Below are positions 47,233-56,163 of a stretch of 64,000 nt of DNA, piece by piece. Position 1 is the first letter of the stretch, and the number at the start of each line of letters is the position of its first letter. Below the pieces are notes generated by a model. That model saw nothing but the letters and a program-made list of their open reading frames with translations. It was not told where the DNA came from and did no database searches. Source of the DNA: Chitinophagaceae bacterium (lineage in GTDB: Bacteria; Bacteroidota; Bacteroidia; Chitinophagales; UBA10324); the NCBI GenBank assembly GCA_016704325.1, contig JADJAG010000005.1, positions 372,001 through 436,000 on the forward strand, written 5' to 3'. Position numbers and translations under genes: made by a program.

Positions 47233-48414
47233 ATGCCACAAACAACTACTCCTGTCTCTTTCGAGAATACGGAAATAGCTTTTTCCTACAAAAGCAATGG
47301 GGAGCTGAAGAAATCAGTCCTGATGTTTTCGTTGATGAATCAAAACTGGTTGGTTAAGATCGGATCGCGGCTGACGCCGGTTGCCTTTCAATGGAGACTT
47401 CCGATTCATGGATTGGTAAAGGCCACCATCTATGAACAGTTTTGTGGTGGGGAGACTTTGGCAGAATGCGAGCCGGTAACACAAAAGCTTGCCAAGTATA
47501 ATGTGTCCACCATACTCGATTATGGCGTGGAAGCCAAAGAAACCAATGAAGAGTTTGACAAAGGCATCAGTGAATTCTTAAGAGCGATTGCATTTTCAAA
47601 AGAGAATCATCACATACCATTTATCAGTATTAAAGTAACGGGCATAGCCGCCTTTGCTTTATTGGAAAAACTGCATGCAAAGCAAGCGCTTACAGATGCG
47701 GAAATCCTGGATTGGAATCTCGTGAAAGGTCGACTGCATAAAGTATGTAAGGCTGCGCATGATGCCGGCACAGGCGTGATGCTTGACGCAGAAGAAACAT
47801 GGATTCAGGATCCGGTGGATGAACTGGCCATGGAAATGATGAAGCATTACAATAAGGAAAAAGCAGTAGTGTATAATACCCTGCAGATGTACCGCACCGA
47901 CCGGTTAGACTTTCTGAAAAAATCACTTGAACAAGCTAAGAGTGGAGGATTTGTATTGGCGCTGAAGCTGGTTCGTGGCGCTTATATGGAAAGGGAACGA
48001 CGAAGGGCAGTGGAGTTGAAATATAAGTCACCCATTCAACCAGATAAAGCCGCATCTGACCGCGATTTCGATGCTGCCGTCATGTACTGTATAGAAAATA
48101 TCGATCGTATCAGTTGTTGTGTCGCTTCTCATAACGAGAAGAGTTCGTTGCTTGCAGCTGAGCAGGCTGCAAAAAAGGGCATTCCTGCTTCTAATCCGCA
48201 CCTGCATTTCTCACAGCTCTATGGGATGAGCGACAATATCACCTTTAACCTGGCCAATGCCGGCTATAATGTAACCAAATATGTACCTTATGGACCGGTG
48301 AAGGATGTGGTACCCTATCTCATGCGAAGGGCAAAGGAAAATACCTCGGTAAAAGGCCAAAGCAGCAGAGAATTGTTGCTTTTGAAGAAGGAAATCAACA
48401 GACGAAAGATTTGA
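47233..48414 (+). CDS. putA: Proline dehydrogenase
   Basis: A 393-residue monofunctional proline dehydrogenase, which oxidises proline to pyrroline-5-carboxylate with FAD and passes electrons to the quinone pool. The (beta-alpha)8 barrel motifs are YNVSTILDYGVEAKE, IKVTGIAAFALLEK, MLDAEETWIQDPVDEL, ALKLVRGAYMERER, CVASHNEKSS, YGMSDNITF and KYVPYGPVKDVVPYL with RRAKENTS. It lacks the P5C dehydrogenase domain of full PutA, as in most Bacteroidota, where the two enzymes are separate. P5C dehydrogenase is not in this window. The ATG at 47233 lies directly after a -7-type element, so the message may be leaderless. The symbol putA follows common use for this family. Confidence 0.92.
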   Translation: MPQTTTPVSFENTEIAFSYKSNGELKKSVLMFSLMNQNWLVKIGSRLTPVAFQWRLPIHGLVKATIYEQFCGGETLAECEPVTQKLAKYNVSTILDYGVEAKETNEEFDKGISEFLRAIAFSKENHHIPFISIKVTGIAAFALLEKLHAKQALTDAEILDWNLVKGRLHKVCKAAHDAGTGVMLDAEETWIQDPVDELAMEMMKHYNKEKAVVYNTLQMYRTDRLDFLKKSLEQAKSGGFVLALKLVRGAYMERERRRAVELKYKSPIQPDKAASDRDFDAAVMYCIENIDRISCCVASHNEKSSLLAAEQAAKKGIPASNPHLHFSQLYGMSDNITFNLANAGYNVTKYVPYGPVKDVVPYLMRRAKENTSVKGQSSRELLLLKKEINRRKI

Positions 48415-48435
48415 GCAGCTTGTAAAAAATAGAAG

Positions 48436-48960
<525 letters not shown>

Positions 48961-49022
48961 TCCACCTCGAAAACTTTTTTTCAACCTAACTTCGCACATT
49001 CAATTTCCATTTCATCCACTAT

Positions 49023-49844
49023 ATGAAACAATACCACGACCTCCTCCGGCATATCTTAGACTATGGAGTCCGCAAAGAAGACCGAACAGGTACCGGTACA
49101 TTAAGTGTATTCGGTTACCAGATGCGTTTTGATTTAGCTGCCGGTTTTCCATTGCTTACCACAAAAAAGCTTCATACCAAATCTATTATTCATGAATTGC
49201 TGTGGTTTCTGCAAGGCTCCACCAACATCAGTTACCTGAAAGAAAATGGCGTGAGTATATGGAATGAATGGGCCGATGAAGATGGCGAACTCGGGCCTGT
49301 TTATGGAAAGCAATGGCGTTCCTGGGTTACTCCGGACGGACAAACGGTTGATCAGATCAGCAATATCATCGAACAGATCAAAAAAAATCCAAATTCACGA
49401 AGACTTATGGTGAGCGCGTGGAATGTAGCAGATGTAGATAAAATGGCATTGCCTCCCTGTCATACCATGTTCCAGTTTTATGTAGCACCTCCGGATGTTT
49501 CTATGGGCGAGACAAAAGGAAAATTATCCTGTCAACTGTATCAGCGTAGTGCCGATGTTTTTTTGGGAGTTCCATTCAATATTGCTTCCTATGCTATGTT
49601 GACGATGATGATAGCGCAGGTGTGTGACCTGGAATACGGTGATTTTGTGCATACGTTGGGTGATTCGCATCTTTACCTCAACCATCTTGAACAAACACAG
49701 TTACAACTCACCCGGGAGTTCCGGCCGTTGCCACAAATGAAGATCAACCCGGCAATAAAGGATATTTTTGGTTTCCGTTATGAAGATTTTGAATTGTTGA
49801 ATTACGTTCCGCATCCTTCTATCAAAGCACCAATTGCCGTATGA
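49023..49844 (+). CDS. thyA: Thymidylate synthase
   Basis: ThyA makes dTMP from dUMP with methylene-tetrahydrofolate, yielding dihydrofolate. The protein is 273 residues, close to the E. coli length of 264. Features: RTGTGTLSVFGYQMRFDL, FPLLTTKKLH, ELLWFLQGSTN, GPVYGKQWRSW, the catalytic cysteine in LPPCHTMFQFYV, QRSADVFLGVPFNIASYA and the C-terminal PHPSIKAPIAV. The ATG at 49023 is the family start. Its last four bases overlap the start of folA (ATGA), so the two are translated together; DHFR recycles the dihydrofolate that ThyA produces. Confidence 0.98.
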   Translation: MKQYHDLLRHILDYGVRKEDRTGTGTLSVFGYQMRFDLAAGFPLLTTKKLHTKSIIHELLWFLQGSTNISYLKENGVSIWNEWADEDGELGPVYGKQWRSWVTPDGQTVDQISNIIEQIKKNPNSRRLMVSAWNVADVDKMALPPCHTMFQFYVAPPDVSMGETKGKLSCQLYQRSADVFLGVPFNIASYAMLTMMIAQVCDLEYGDFVHTLGDSHLYLNHLEQTQLQLTREFRPLPQMKINPAIKDIFGFRYEDFELLNYVPHPSIKAPIAV

Positions 49845-50341
49845 TGATTTCTCTTATAGTAGCGGTTGCTGAAAACAATGTGATCGGAAAAGATAACAAA
49901 CTGCCATGGCACCTTCCCGCCGACCTCAAATACTTCAAACAAACCACTGCCGGGCATCCTGTGATTATGGGACGTGGTACTTTTGAATCGCTTGGTAAAC
50001 CACTTCCCGGAAGAACCAACATCATTATAACCCGCCAGCAACACTATAAAGCGGATGGATGTATCATAACCGACAGCCTCGAAACAGCAATAGCGTTTGC
50101 CAGGGAAACCGGAACAGATGAGGCCTTTATACTAGGAGGTGGAGATATTTTCCGCCAATCCATGTTTTTGGCTCATCGTATATACCTTACACGCATCTTC
50201 CATAATTTTGAAGGCGACACGTTCTTTCCTGAATTGAATGCAGTTGATTGGAAACTTATAAGCGAAAAGCTTCAGTCACCTGATGAAAAAAACAAATATT
50301 CATTTTCGTTTCAGGTGTTTGAAAGAATGAATTGGGTATAG
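49841..50341 (+). CDS. folA: Dihydrofolate reductase
   Basis: Reduces dihydrofolate to tetrahydrofolate with NADPH. The 166-residue protein has the family order: SLIVAVAENNVIGKDNKLPW, with the substrate residue (D-equivalent) in HLPADLKYFK, VIMGRGTFESLGKPLPGRTNII and FILGGGDIFRQS for NADPH. The start, ATGATG at 49841, overlaps the thyA stop by four bases; the second ATG is also possible. The thyA-folA pair is a common arrangement in bacteria. Confidence 0.97.
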   Translation: MMISLIVAVAENNVIGKDNKLPWHLPADLKYFKQTTAGHPVIMGRGTFESLGKPLPGRTNIIITRQQHYKADGCIITDSLETAIAFARETGTDEAFILGGGDIFRQSMFLAHRIYLTRIFHNFEGDTFFPELNAVDWKLISEKLQSPDEKNKYSFSFQVFERMNWV

Positions 50342-50749
50342 TTTTTTCACCGGACATACTTCAGTTTTCCCCTGGCTTCGTTTAGCAATTTATAGTATGA
50401 GATGATTTGCTTAAATTACATTTTAATAATAAAAATGTCATGAAAGGCGCTTTCATTTTTGTTTGGATGACGATATCAGTTAATGTGCTTTCTCAACCGG
50501 TGCTGGAATGGGAAAATCGGTTTGATTATAATGGTTGGCTATAATAGTCCTCTGAGGTATGCTTAAACCTGCATGTTGTGGCTCAGTATATAAAATCCGG
50601 GCAATAAGTTATGCATTCCGTTAAACCCTATTGTACAAAATTATCACTTTCATTTACCTGCATTTTTTCATCTTTGTGTAACTTTCCAATATTACCGGAG
50701 ACTAACTAGGCAATATTCAACCACTAAACCAATCCTCACAATTACTCAC
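50342..50749. other. 408-bp intergenic region with a small gene remnant
   Basis: This region between folA and the LolA-like gene holds one 34-codon frame with a signal-peptide-like start (50440-50544, listed separately) and otherwise shows no gene. A TCATCTTTG element about 70 bases before the LolA-like start resembles a -7 box with one mismatch. Confidence 0.45.
50440..50544 (+). pseudogene. Remnant of a secreted propeller-type protein gene
   Basis: A 34-residue frame reads MKGAFIFVWMTISVNVLSQ, a plausible signal peptide, then PVLEWENRFDYNGWL and stop. The end resembles the first strand of SBBP/WD-like secreted proteins (W-x-x-R-x-N/D-G), which usually continue for hundreds of residues. No continuation is visible in any frame. 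It is read as a decayed or truncated gene; a short real peptide cannot be excluded. Confidence 0.35.
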
Positions 50750-51493
50750 ATGAAAAATCTCTTTCTTCTTACCGCCATCCTGCTTTCCGCAGCTTTTTTT
50801 GTAAGTGCACAAAGTGCGGAAGAAATCATTCACAAGCACGTGAAGGCCATCGGCGGCCTCGAAAAAATTAAATCCATCAACACCATCAAAATGACAGGAA
50901 CCGTTGATGTGGGCGGTGGCATACAGATTCCATTCACCAATTATTTTGCCCGTCCCGACCGGATGAAGATTGAAGCCACTTTTCAGGGCATGACACAGCA
51001 GATTGCAGTAGATGGCAACAGCGGCTGGCAGATCAATCCATTTATGGGTTCAAAAGATCCAGAACCTATGAACCCCGAGCAATTGAAGGTGATGAAGCAA
51101 CAGGCCGACTTCGAAGGACATCTGTTCAACTATAAGGAAAAAGGATATACGGCTGAATTCCTTGGCCAGGAAGACTTTGAAGGCACTCCCGTAAACAAGA
51201 TTTCTTTATCGAACAAAGACGGGGAACAAACTACCTATTACCTCGATGCGGAATCGCATCTGTTACTTAAAGAATCGCAAAAGATAAAAATGGCTGACAA
51301 TGAAATACAGAGTGAAACCATCTATGGCGATTATAAAGAGGAAGGTGGGATGATGCTGGCCCATTCGTTAGAAAGCAAAACGCCCGGACAAGAAGGTTCT
51401 CAGAAAATCACCGTGGCTACCGTCGAAGTAAATGTGCCGGTTGATGCATCTATTTTCGTGATGCCTGCAAAGTCAACGGGCGAAACCAAGTAA
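50750..51493 (+). CDS. LolA-like outer-membrane lipoprotein-sorting family protein
   Basis: A 247-residue periplasmic protein. A signal peptide (MKNLFLLTAILLSAAFFVSA) is followed by SAEEIIHKHVKAIGGLEKIKS, the usual opening of the LolA-like/DUF4292-type fold in which an unclosed barrel binds lipid. Later segments include IKMTGTVDVGGGIQIPFTNY, RPDRMKIEATFQG, VDGNSGWQINPF and YYLDAESHLLLKESQ. There is no lipobox. Whether it carries lipoproteins or other lipids is unknown. The ATG at 50750 is the obvious start. A MITE-like element follows 34 bases after its stop. Confidence 0.75.
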   Translation: MKNLFLLTAILLSAAFFVSAQSAEEIIHKHVKAIGGLEKIKSINTIKMTGTVDVGGGIQIPFTNYFARPDRMKIEATFQGMTQQIAVDGNSGWQINPFMGSKDPEPMNPEQLKVMKQQADFEGHLFNYKEKGYTAEFLGQEDFEGTPVNKISLSNKDGEQTTYYLDAESHLLLKESQKIKMADNEIQSETIYGDYKEEGGMMLAHSLESKTPGQEGSQKITVATVEVNVPVDASIFVMPAKSTGETK

Positions 51494-51527
51494 AAACTAT
51501 GCATACAACAGCCATTGTCTTTCAGTA

Positions 51528-51700
51528 GGGTGTATGACAAATTGCATTTCTCAGCGATAAAATAATACAAGCGCGAAGACGCCCCAAAAACGTAGCATAT
51601 TGATCCTTTGTGATTTTCTTCGCGACTTGGCGTCTTGGCGTTAAAAAAGCAAGGCGCTAAGGCAAACGCTACAGCATTAAGTGCAATTTGTCATAAACCC
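51528..51700. mobile_element. 173-bp MITE-like element with 19-bp terminal inverted repeats
   Basis: The left end is GGGTGTATGACAAATTGCA (51528-51546). The right end (51682-51700), reverse-complemented, is GGGTTTATGACAAATTGCA, 18 of 19 identical. The element is flanked by a direct repeat TTTCAGTA (51520-51527 and 51701-51708), a target-site duplication of 8 bp. The inside has no open reading frame. It contains partly complementary segments around GAAGACGCC and GGCGTCTTGGCG. No transposase is nearby, so it would depend on one elsewhere. Confidence 0.75.
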
Positions 51701-51772
51701 TTTCAGTAAGCAAACTGCAGGACAATGGCTTTTTTCTTTATCATTTTTTTCTGAAATCCACATCTGTTCGAT

Positions 51773-54700
51773 ATGAAACAAATCTTTTTTCTGGTTGCCT
51801 GTCTGCTGCTGACAGCAATGCAAAAGAATTTTGCGCAATCACCTGCCATCACATCCGCTACGTTCGGTTCTATTGAGGCAAGGCAAATTGGCCCCGCTGT
51901 AATGGGTGGCCGGATTACTGCCATTGATGCACTGAATAGCGACCCGAAAACAATTTATGTTGGTGCAGCAGCAGGCGGTATCTGGAAAACCACCACGGGC
52001 GGCACCTTCTTCAAACCGATCTTCGATAAATACACACAGAGTATTGGAGATATACGTATTGATCAAAAGCATCCTGATACCGTTTGGGTAGGAACCGGAG
52101 AATCCAATATGCGCAACAGTGTTTCTTATGGAGATGGTTTGTATGTAACATTCGATGGTGGTTCTAATTGGCGCAAGATGGGTTTGGACAGCACGGAACA
52201 TATTTCTAAAATTATAATCGACCCTGCTAACTCAAATATTATTTATGTAGCAGCTCCCGGCCCGTTATGGAGCGACAGCAAAAGCCGTGGATTATACAAA
52301 TCAACGGATTGCGGCAAAACATGGAAAAAAATTTTATATACGAATGAAAAAACAGGATGTGCAGATGTAGCCATTGATCCTTCCAATCCAAATATTGTTT
52401 ACGCATCTATGTGGGAATTCAGAAGAACCCCCTGGTCGTTTGCATCAGGAGGTCCGGGAAGCGCCTTGTACAAATCACTCGATGGCGGTAAAACCTGGAA
52501 GAAGATTCAGAATGGTTTCACAGCAGGCGAACTGGGCCGCATCGTGATTGCTGTTGCACCTAGTGCGCCACAAAATCTATATGCGATTGCAGAATCAAAA
52601 AAATCAGCGCTATACTTATCCAATGATGGGGGTGAGACCTGGAAAGAACAAAGCGCAACAGCTAATGTGACAGCGCGCCCGTTTTACTTCAGCACTTTAA
52701 CAGTAGATCCAGAAAATCCAAAGCGGGTATATCGTCCGGCATTCACACTGTCAATCAGCGACGATGGCGGTTACTCCTTCAAAGAAGCCTCCAATGCCGG
52801 CGGATGGGTGCATAGCGATCACCATGCCCTGTGGATCAATCCAAACAACACCAATCAGTTATATTTAGGAACGGACGGTGGTGTTTACATGTCGCTCGAT
52901 AAAGGCAACAACTGGATATTTCTGAATAACATTCCGGTCTCACAGTTCTACCATGTATCTATTGATAATGCAGATCCTTATTTTGTGTATGGTGGCCTGC
53001 AGGACAATGGTTCCTGGATGGGACCTTCGGCAAGCGCCGGAGGCATTATGAATAAAGACTGGACGCCATTAGGATTCGGTGATGGTTTCTGGGTACAACC
53101 CGACAGGAAGATGCCGGATTATGTGTATTGGGAATACCAGGGTGGAAATATTTTCCGGTTGAATAAAAAAACAAATGAACAAAAAGATATTGCTCCCTAT
53201 CCATTACCGGGTGAAGCAAAGCTGCGCTGGAACTGGAACTCACCATTATATTACAGTCCTTCTGATAAACTTTACGCAGGCTCACAGTTCTTATATGTCA
53301 CCTCAAATCAAGGTGATACCTGGATGCGTATTTCACCCGACCTCACTACCAACAATCCTGAAAAGCAAAAACAGGAAGAATCAGGTGGAGTAACCGTTGA
53401 TAACTCCTCAGCAGAGAATCACTGCACCATTTTCACAGTAGCGGAATCACCGCTGGATGCAAATCAAATATGGGTGGGTACAGATGATGGTAACCTGCAG
53501 GTAAGTAATGATGCAGGGAAGTCGTGGACCAATACCTCAAAAAGTATTACCGGGCTTCCTGCGAATACCTGGGTAAGCAGCATTGAACCAAGTAAGTATG
53601 ATAAGATGATTTGTTATGCCACCTTCGACGGGCATGCTATGGGAGATATGAATACCTATGTTTATAAATCTGCTGATGGCGGAAAAAGCTGGATGCGTTT
53701 AGGTCCGGATGGATTGAAAGGCGCAGCCCACAAAGTGAAAGAGGACCTGGTGAACAGAAACCTGTTGTTCGTTGGTACAGAAACCGGTTTATTTATTTCC
53801 ATAGATGGCGGAAAAAACTGGGCGCAGATGACCGGTAATATTCCCAATACGCCGGTGCGCGACATTGCAATCCATCCTGTAAAGCATGATTTGATTTTAG
53901 CGACACATGGACGCGGTGTGCTGATTGTAGACGACATCACACCCATTCGTGCATTGAATGATGAAGTGCTGAATGCGGAAGCCACGATATTGCCTTCCCG
54001 TCCCAATTACGTTTCCTTATCCTCTTTGGGTGGATCCTATCCTGTTACTGCCGGTGATTTTGCTGCTCCGAATCCCAATGAAGATGCGGTGATCACGTAT
54101 TATCTGAAAGACCGTGTAGTAACCGGTGCCGTGAAGGTGGAGATCTTTGATGCTTCAGGTAATCTGATGACTTCGATTGATGGTACCAAACGCAAAGGCA
54201 TCAACCGTGTAACCTGGCCGATGCGGATGAAAGCACCGAAAGCTGCATTGGGTGCGACTATTGAAGGGAATACCATTTTCGGGCCGTTGGTGGAAGAAGG
54301 AACTTATAGCGTGAAGCTTATAAAAGGTGATAAGACTTATAATGGAAAAATGGAATTGCAACTGGATCCGAAATCTGTTCATACGGCATCAGACAGACAG
54401 TTACAAAGAAAAACGGTGGACGAATTGTATGGTATGATTGAAGAGTTGGCATTCATGAATCAGCAACTCATCAACCTGAATGATACCATTGCCATTATGA
54501 AGCCTGCTGCAAAAGATAAAAAGCTGCAGCAATCACTACAGTTACTTTCCGACAGTTTAACTGCAGCCCGGAAATCTTTGGTAGCTACCAAAGAAGGCAC
54601 AGCCATCACCGGCGAAGAACGCTTGCGCGAAAGGATGGGCTCACTCTACGGAAGTCTCATGAACTACGAAGGAAAACCAACCGATTCACAGATGGATCGT

Positions 54701-54850
54701 TTTAATGGTCTTAAACTCGAAATGGCAACTGCACACAAACGCATAGATAAAATTTATGCAGTACAACTCACAAAAACAAATGCAGCCCTGAAGAAAGCAG
54801 CCATGCACGAACTAAAACCCTTGACAAAAGAATCATTCAACAAAATTTGA
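51773..54850 (+). CDS. Large secreted BNR/VPS10-like propeller protein
   Basis: A 1,025-residue exported protein. A signal peptide (MKQIFFLVACLLLTAMQKNF, cut after AQ) precedes a large sortilin-type propeller of BNR units (PKTIYVGAAAGGIWKTTTGG, SDSKSRGLYKSTDCGKTWKK, YKSLDGGKTWKKIQNG, YKSADGGKSWMRLGPD, GLFISIDGGKNWAQM) to about residue 730. The propeller ends with THGRGVLIVDDI. The last 290 residues contain a beta-sandwich-like segment and a helical, Gln/Lys-rich tail. It has no T9SS sorting domain, unlike the propeller protein at 22.7 kb, so it is probably periplasmic. Related proteins are annotated as glycosyl hydrolases, but no catalytic residues are evident here. Confidence 0.75.
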   Translation: MKQIFFLVACLLLTAMQKNFAQSPAITSATFGSIEARQIGPAVMGGRITAIDALNSDPKTIYVGAAAGGIWKTTTGGTFFKPIFDKYTQSIGDIRIDQKHPDTVWVGTGESNMRNSVSYGDGLYVTFDGGSNWRKMGLDSTEHISKIIIDPANSNIIYVAAPGPLWSDSKSRGLYKSTDCGKTWKKILYTNEKTGCADVAIDPSNPNIVYASMWEFRRTPWSFASGGPGSALYKSLDGGKTWKKIQNGFTAGELGRIVIAVAPSAPQNLYAIAESKKSALYLSNDGGETWKEQSATANVTARPFYFSTLTVDPENPKRVYRPAFTLSISDDGGYSFKEASNAGGWVHSDHHALWINPNNTNQLYLGTDGGVYMSLDKGNNWIFLNNIPVSQFYHVSIDNADPYFVYGGLQDNGSWMGPSASAGGIMNKDWTPLGFGDGFWVQPDRKMPDYVYWEYQGGNIFRLNKKTNEQKDIAPYPLPGEAKLRWNWNSPLYYSPSDKLYAGSQFLYVTSNQGDTWMRISPDLTTNNPEKQKQEESGGVTVDNSSAENHCTIFTVAESPLDANQIWVGTDDGNLQVSNDAGKSWTNTSKSITGLPANTWVSSIEPSKYDKMICYATFDGHAMGDMNTYVYKSADGGKSWMRLGPDGLKGAAHKVKEDLVNRNLLFVGTETGLFISIDGGKNWAQMTGNIPNTPVRDIAIHPVKHDLILATHGRGVLIVDDITPIRALNDEVLNAEATILPSRPNYVSLSSLGGSYPVTAGDFAAPNPNEDAVITYYLKDRVVTGAVKVEIFDASGNLMTSIDGTKRKGINRVTWPMRMKAPKAALGATIEGNTIFGPLVEEGTYSVKLIKGDKTYNGKMELQLDPKSVHTASDRQLQRKTVDELYGMIEELAFMNQQLINLNDTIAIMKPAAKDKKLQQSLQLLSDSLTAARKSLVATKEGTAITGEERLRERMGSLYGSLMNYEGKPTDSQMDRFNGLKLEMATAHKRIDKIYAVQLTKTNAALKKAAMHELKPLTKESFNKI

Positions 54851-54912
54851 AAGGCATTTAAGAACAGTTGACGTCTCGATCAGATCCTGATTAACAATTC
54901 AATCATTCACTC

Positions 54913-54957
54913 CATCGGCACATCAGCACATCAATTCATCAGCACATCAACCCATCT
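54913..54957. repeat. CATCGGCACATCAGC-type tandem repeat
   Basis: Degenerate 9-bp units of the form CACATCAGC or CACATCAAC fill the space just before the glycosylasparaginase start. The first 21 or so bases are the same as in the array at 47.08-47.18 kb. Confidence 0.6.
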
Positions 54958-54964
54958 CACCCCC

Positions 54965-55960
54965 ATGCCCTCCCGCAGAACCTTCATCAAAAACATCTCC
55001 ATAGCCGCAACATCAGGTTCCCTGATTGCCACCAGTGCAAAAGCATTTACTGTACCGGCTGATAAGCCCAATGTTACCACCGGCAATATCGTACTCTCCA
55101 CGTGGAGCCACGGCATTCCGGCCAACGAAAAGGCCATGGAATTACTGAATGCAAAAGCCCGGGCTATAGATGCGGCGCAACAGGGCGTGATGGTGGTAGA
55201 GGCTGATCCGAAGAATACTTCCGTCGGACTTTCCGGCTATCCTGATCGTGATGGCATAGTAACACTCGATGCCTGCCTGATGGATGAGTTAGGCAATGCC
55301 GGCTCCGTTTGTTTTTTGGAAGGCATTGATCATCCCATTTCCGTGGCGCGCCTGGTAATGGACAAAACACCGCATGTAATGTTATCAGGTTCCGGTGCCT
55401 TGCAGTTTGCCATTCAAAACGGCTTTAAACAAAAAAAAGGATTATCGCCTGATGCGAAACGCGCTTATACCGAATGGCTGAAGACATCGGCCTATAAGCC
55501 TGTTATTAATATAGAGAATCATGATACGATTGGGTTGATACTGCGAGATGAACGCGGTAATTTTTCCGGTGCCTGCACTACCAGCGGGCTTGCCTTTAAG
55601 ATGCATGGAAGGGTAGGAGATTCCCCCATTATTGGCGCAGGTTTATTTGTAGACCCGGAAGTGGGTGCTGCTACAGCAACCGGTTTGGGTGAAGCGGTAA
55701 TAAAAATCTGCGGCAGTCATTTGATTGTAGAACTGATGCGCATGGGCCAATCACCGCAGAGAGCCTGCGAAGAAGCCGTGAAACGCATTTCAGTAAAACA
55801 GAAAAATTTCAAAGACATGCAGGTAGGTTTTCTTGCCATCAATAAAGCGGGTGAGATTGGCGCATTTGCCATTCAACCCGGATTTCAATATGCACTGGCA
55901 ATGAATGGAAAAAATGAATTGAAAGATGCGGCTTCGTTGTTAAAAGCTGAAAGGAAGTAA
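54965..55960 (+). CDS. N4-glycosylasparaginase-like Ntn hydrolase, exported
   Basis: A 331-residue protein of the N-terminal nucleophile amidase family that cleaves itself to free a catalytic Thr. The segment NIENHDTIGLI places the Asp-Thr scission at D187-T188, leaving Thr188 as nucleophile. The substrate-binding GRVGDSPIIGAGLFVD and the GAATATGLGEA motif are present in the beta chain. The enzyme class removes Asn-linked GlcNAc (aspartylglucosaminidase) or isoaspartyl groups; the DTIG motif fits the former. The N-terminus, MPSRRTFIKNISIAATSGSL, is a Tat-type signal with RR and hydrophobic core, so export is likely. The ATG at 54965 lies directly after the repeat array. Confidence 0.85.
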   Translation: MPSRRTFIKNISIAATSGSLIATSAKAFTVPADKPNVTTGNIVLSTWSHGIPANEKAMELLNAKARAIDAAQQGVMVVEADPKNTSVGLSGYPDRDGIVTLDACLMDELGNAGSVCFLEGIDHPISVARLVMDKTPHVMLSGSGALQFAIQNGFKQKKGLSPDAKRAYTEWLKTSAYKPVINIENHDTIGLILRDERGNFSGACTTSGLAFKMHGRVGDSPIIGAGLFVDPEVGAATATGLGEAVIKICGSHLIVELMRMGQSPQRACEEAVKRISVKQKNFKDMQVGFLAINKAGEIGAFAIQPGFQYALAMNGKNELKDAASLLKAERK

Positions 55961-56082
55961 GTTGAAAATGTAAACAGTCGAATGCAATTGCCGTGAAGCG
56001 TAAAAAATGATCTTACTCATTCTCGTTTACAGTTCCGATGGCAATAGCTATGGTAGTCAAATTCTCCGGCTTCGCCGCAACC

Positions 56083-56146
56083 ATTCAACCATTCAACCAT
56101 TCAACCATTCAACCATTCAACCATTCAACCATTCAACCATTCAACC
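56083..56146. repeat. Eight perfect tandem copies of ATTCAACC
   Basis: The 64 bases are eight exact 8-bp units, with a lead-in that contains a CGGCTTCGCCG hairpin (56068-56078) and an eroded tail. The unit is the same as in the shorter arrays near 27.3, 43.9 and 60.96 kb. It lies at the end of the PLP-enzyme gene; two genes converge on this region. Confidence 0.85.
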
Positions 56147-56163
56147 ATCTAGCAATTTTTCAT

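Noticed and set aside
56083..56146. CRISPR-like array
   Set aside because: The units are 8 bp and directly adjacent with no spacers, so it is a tandem repeat, not CRISPR.
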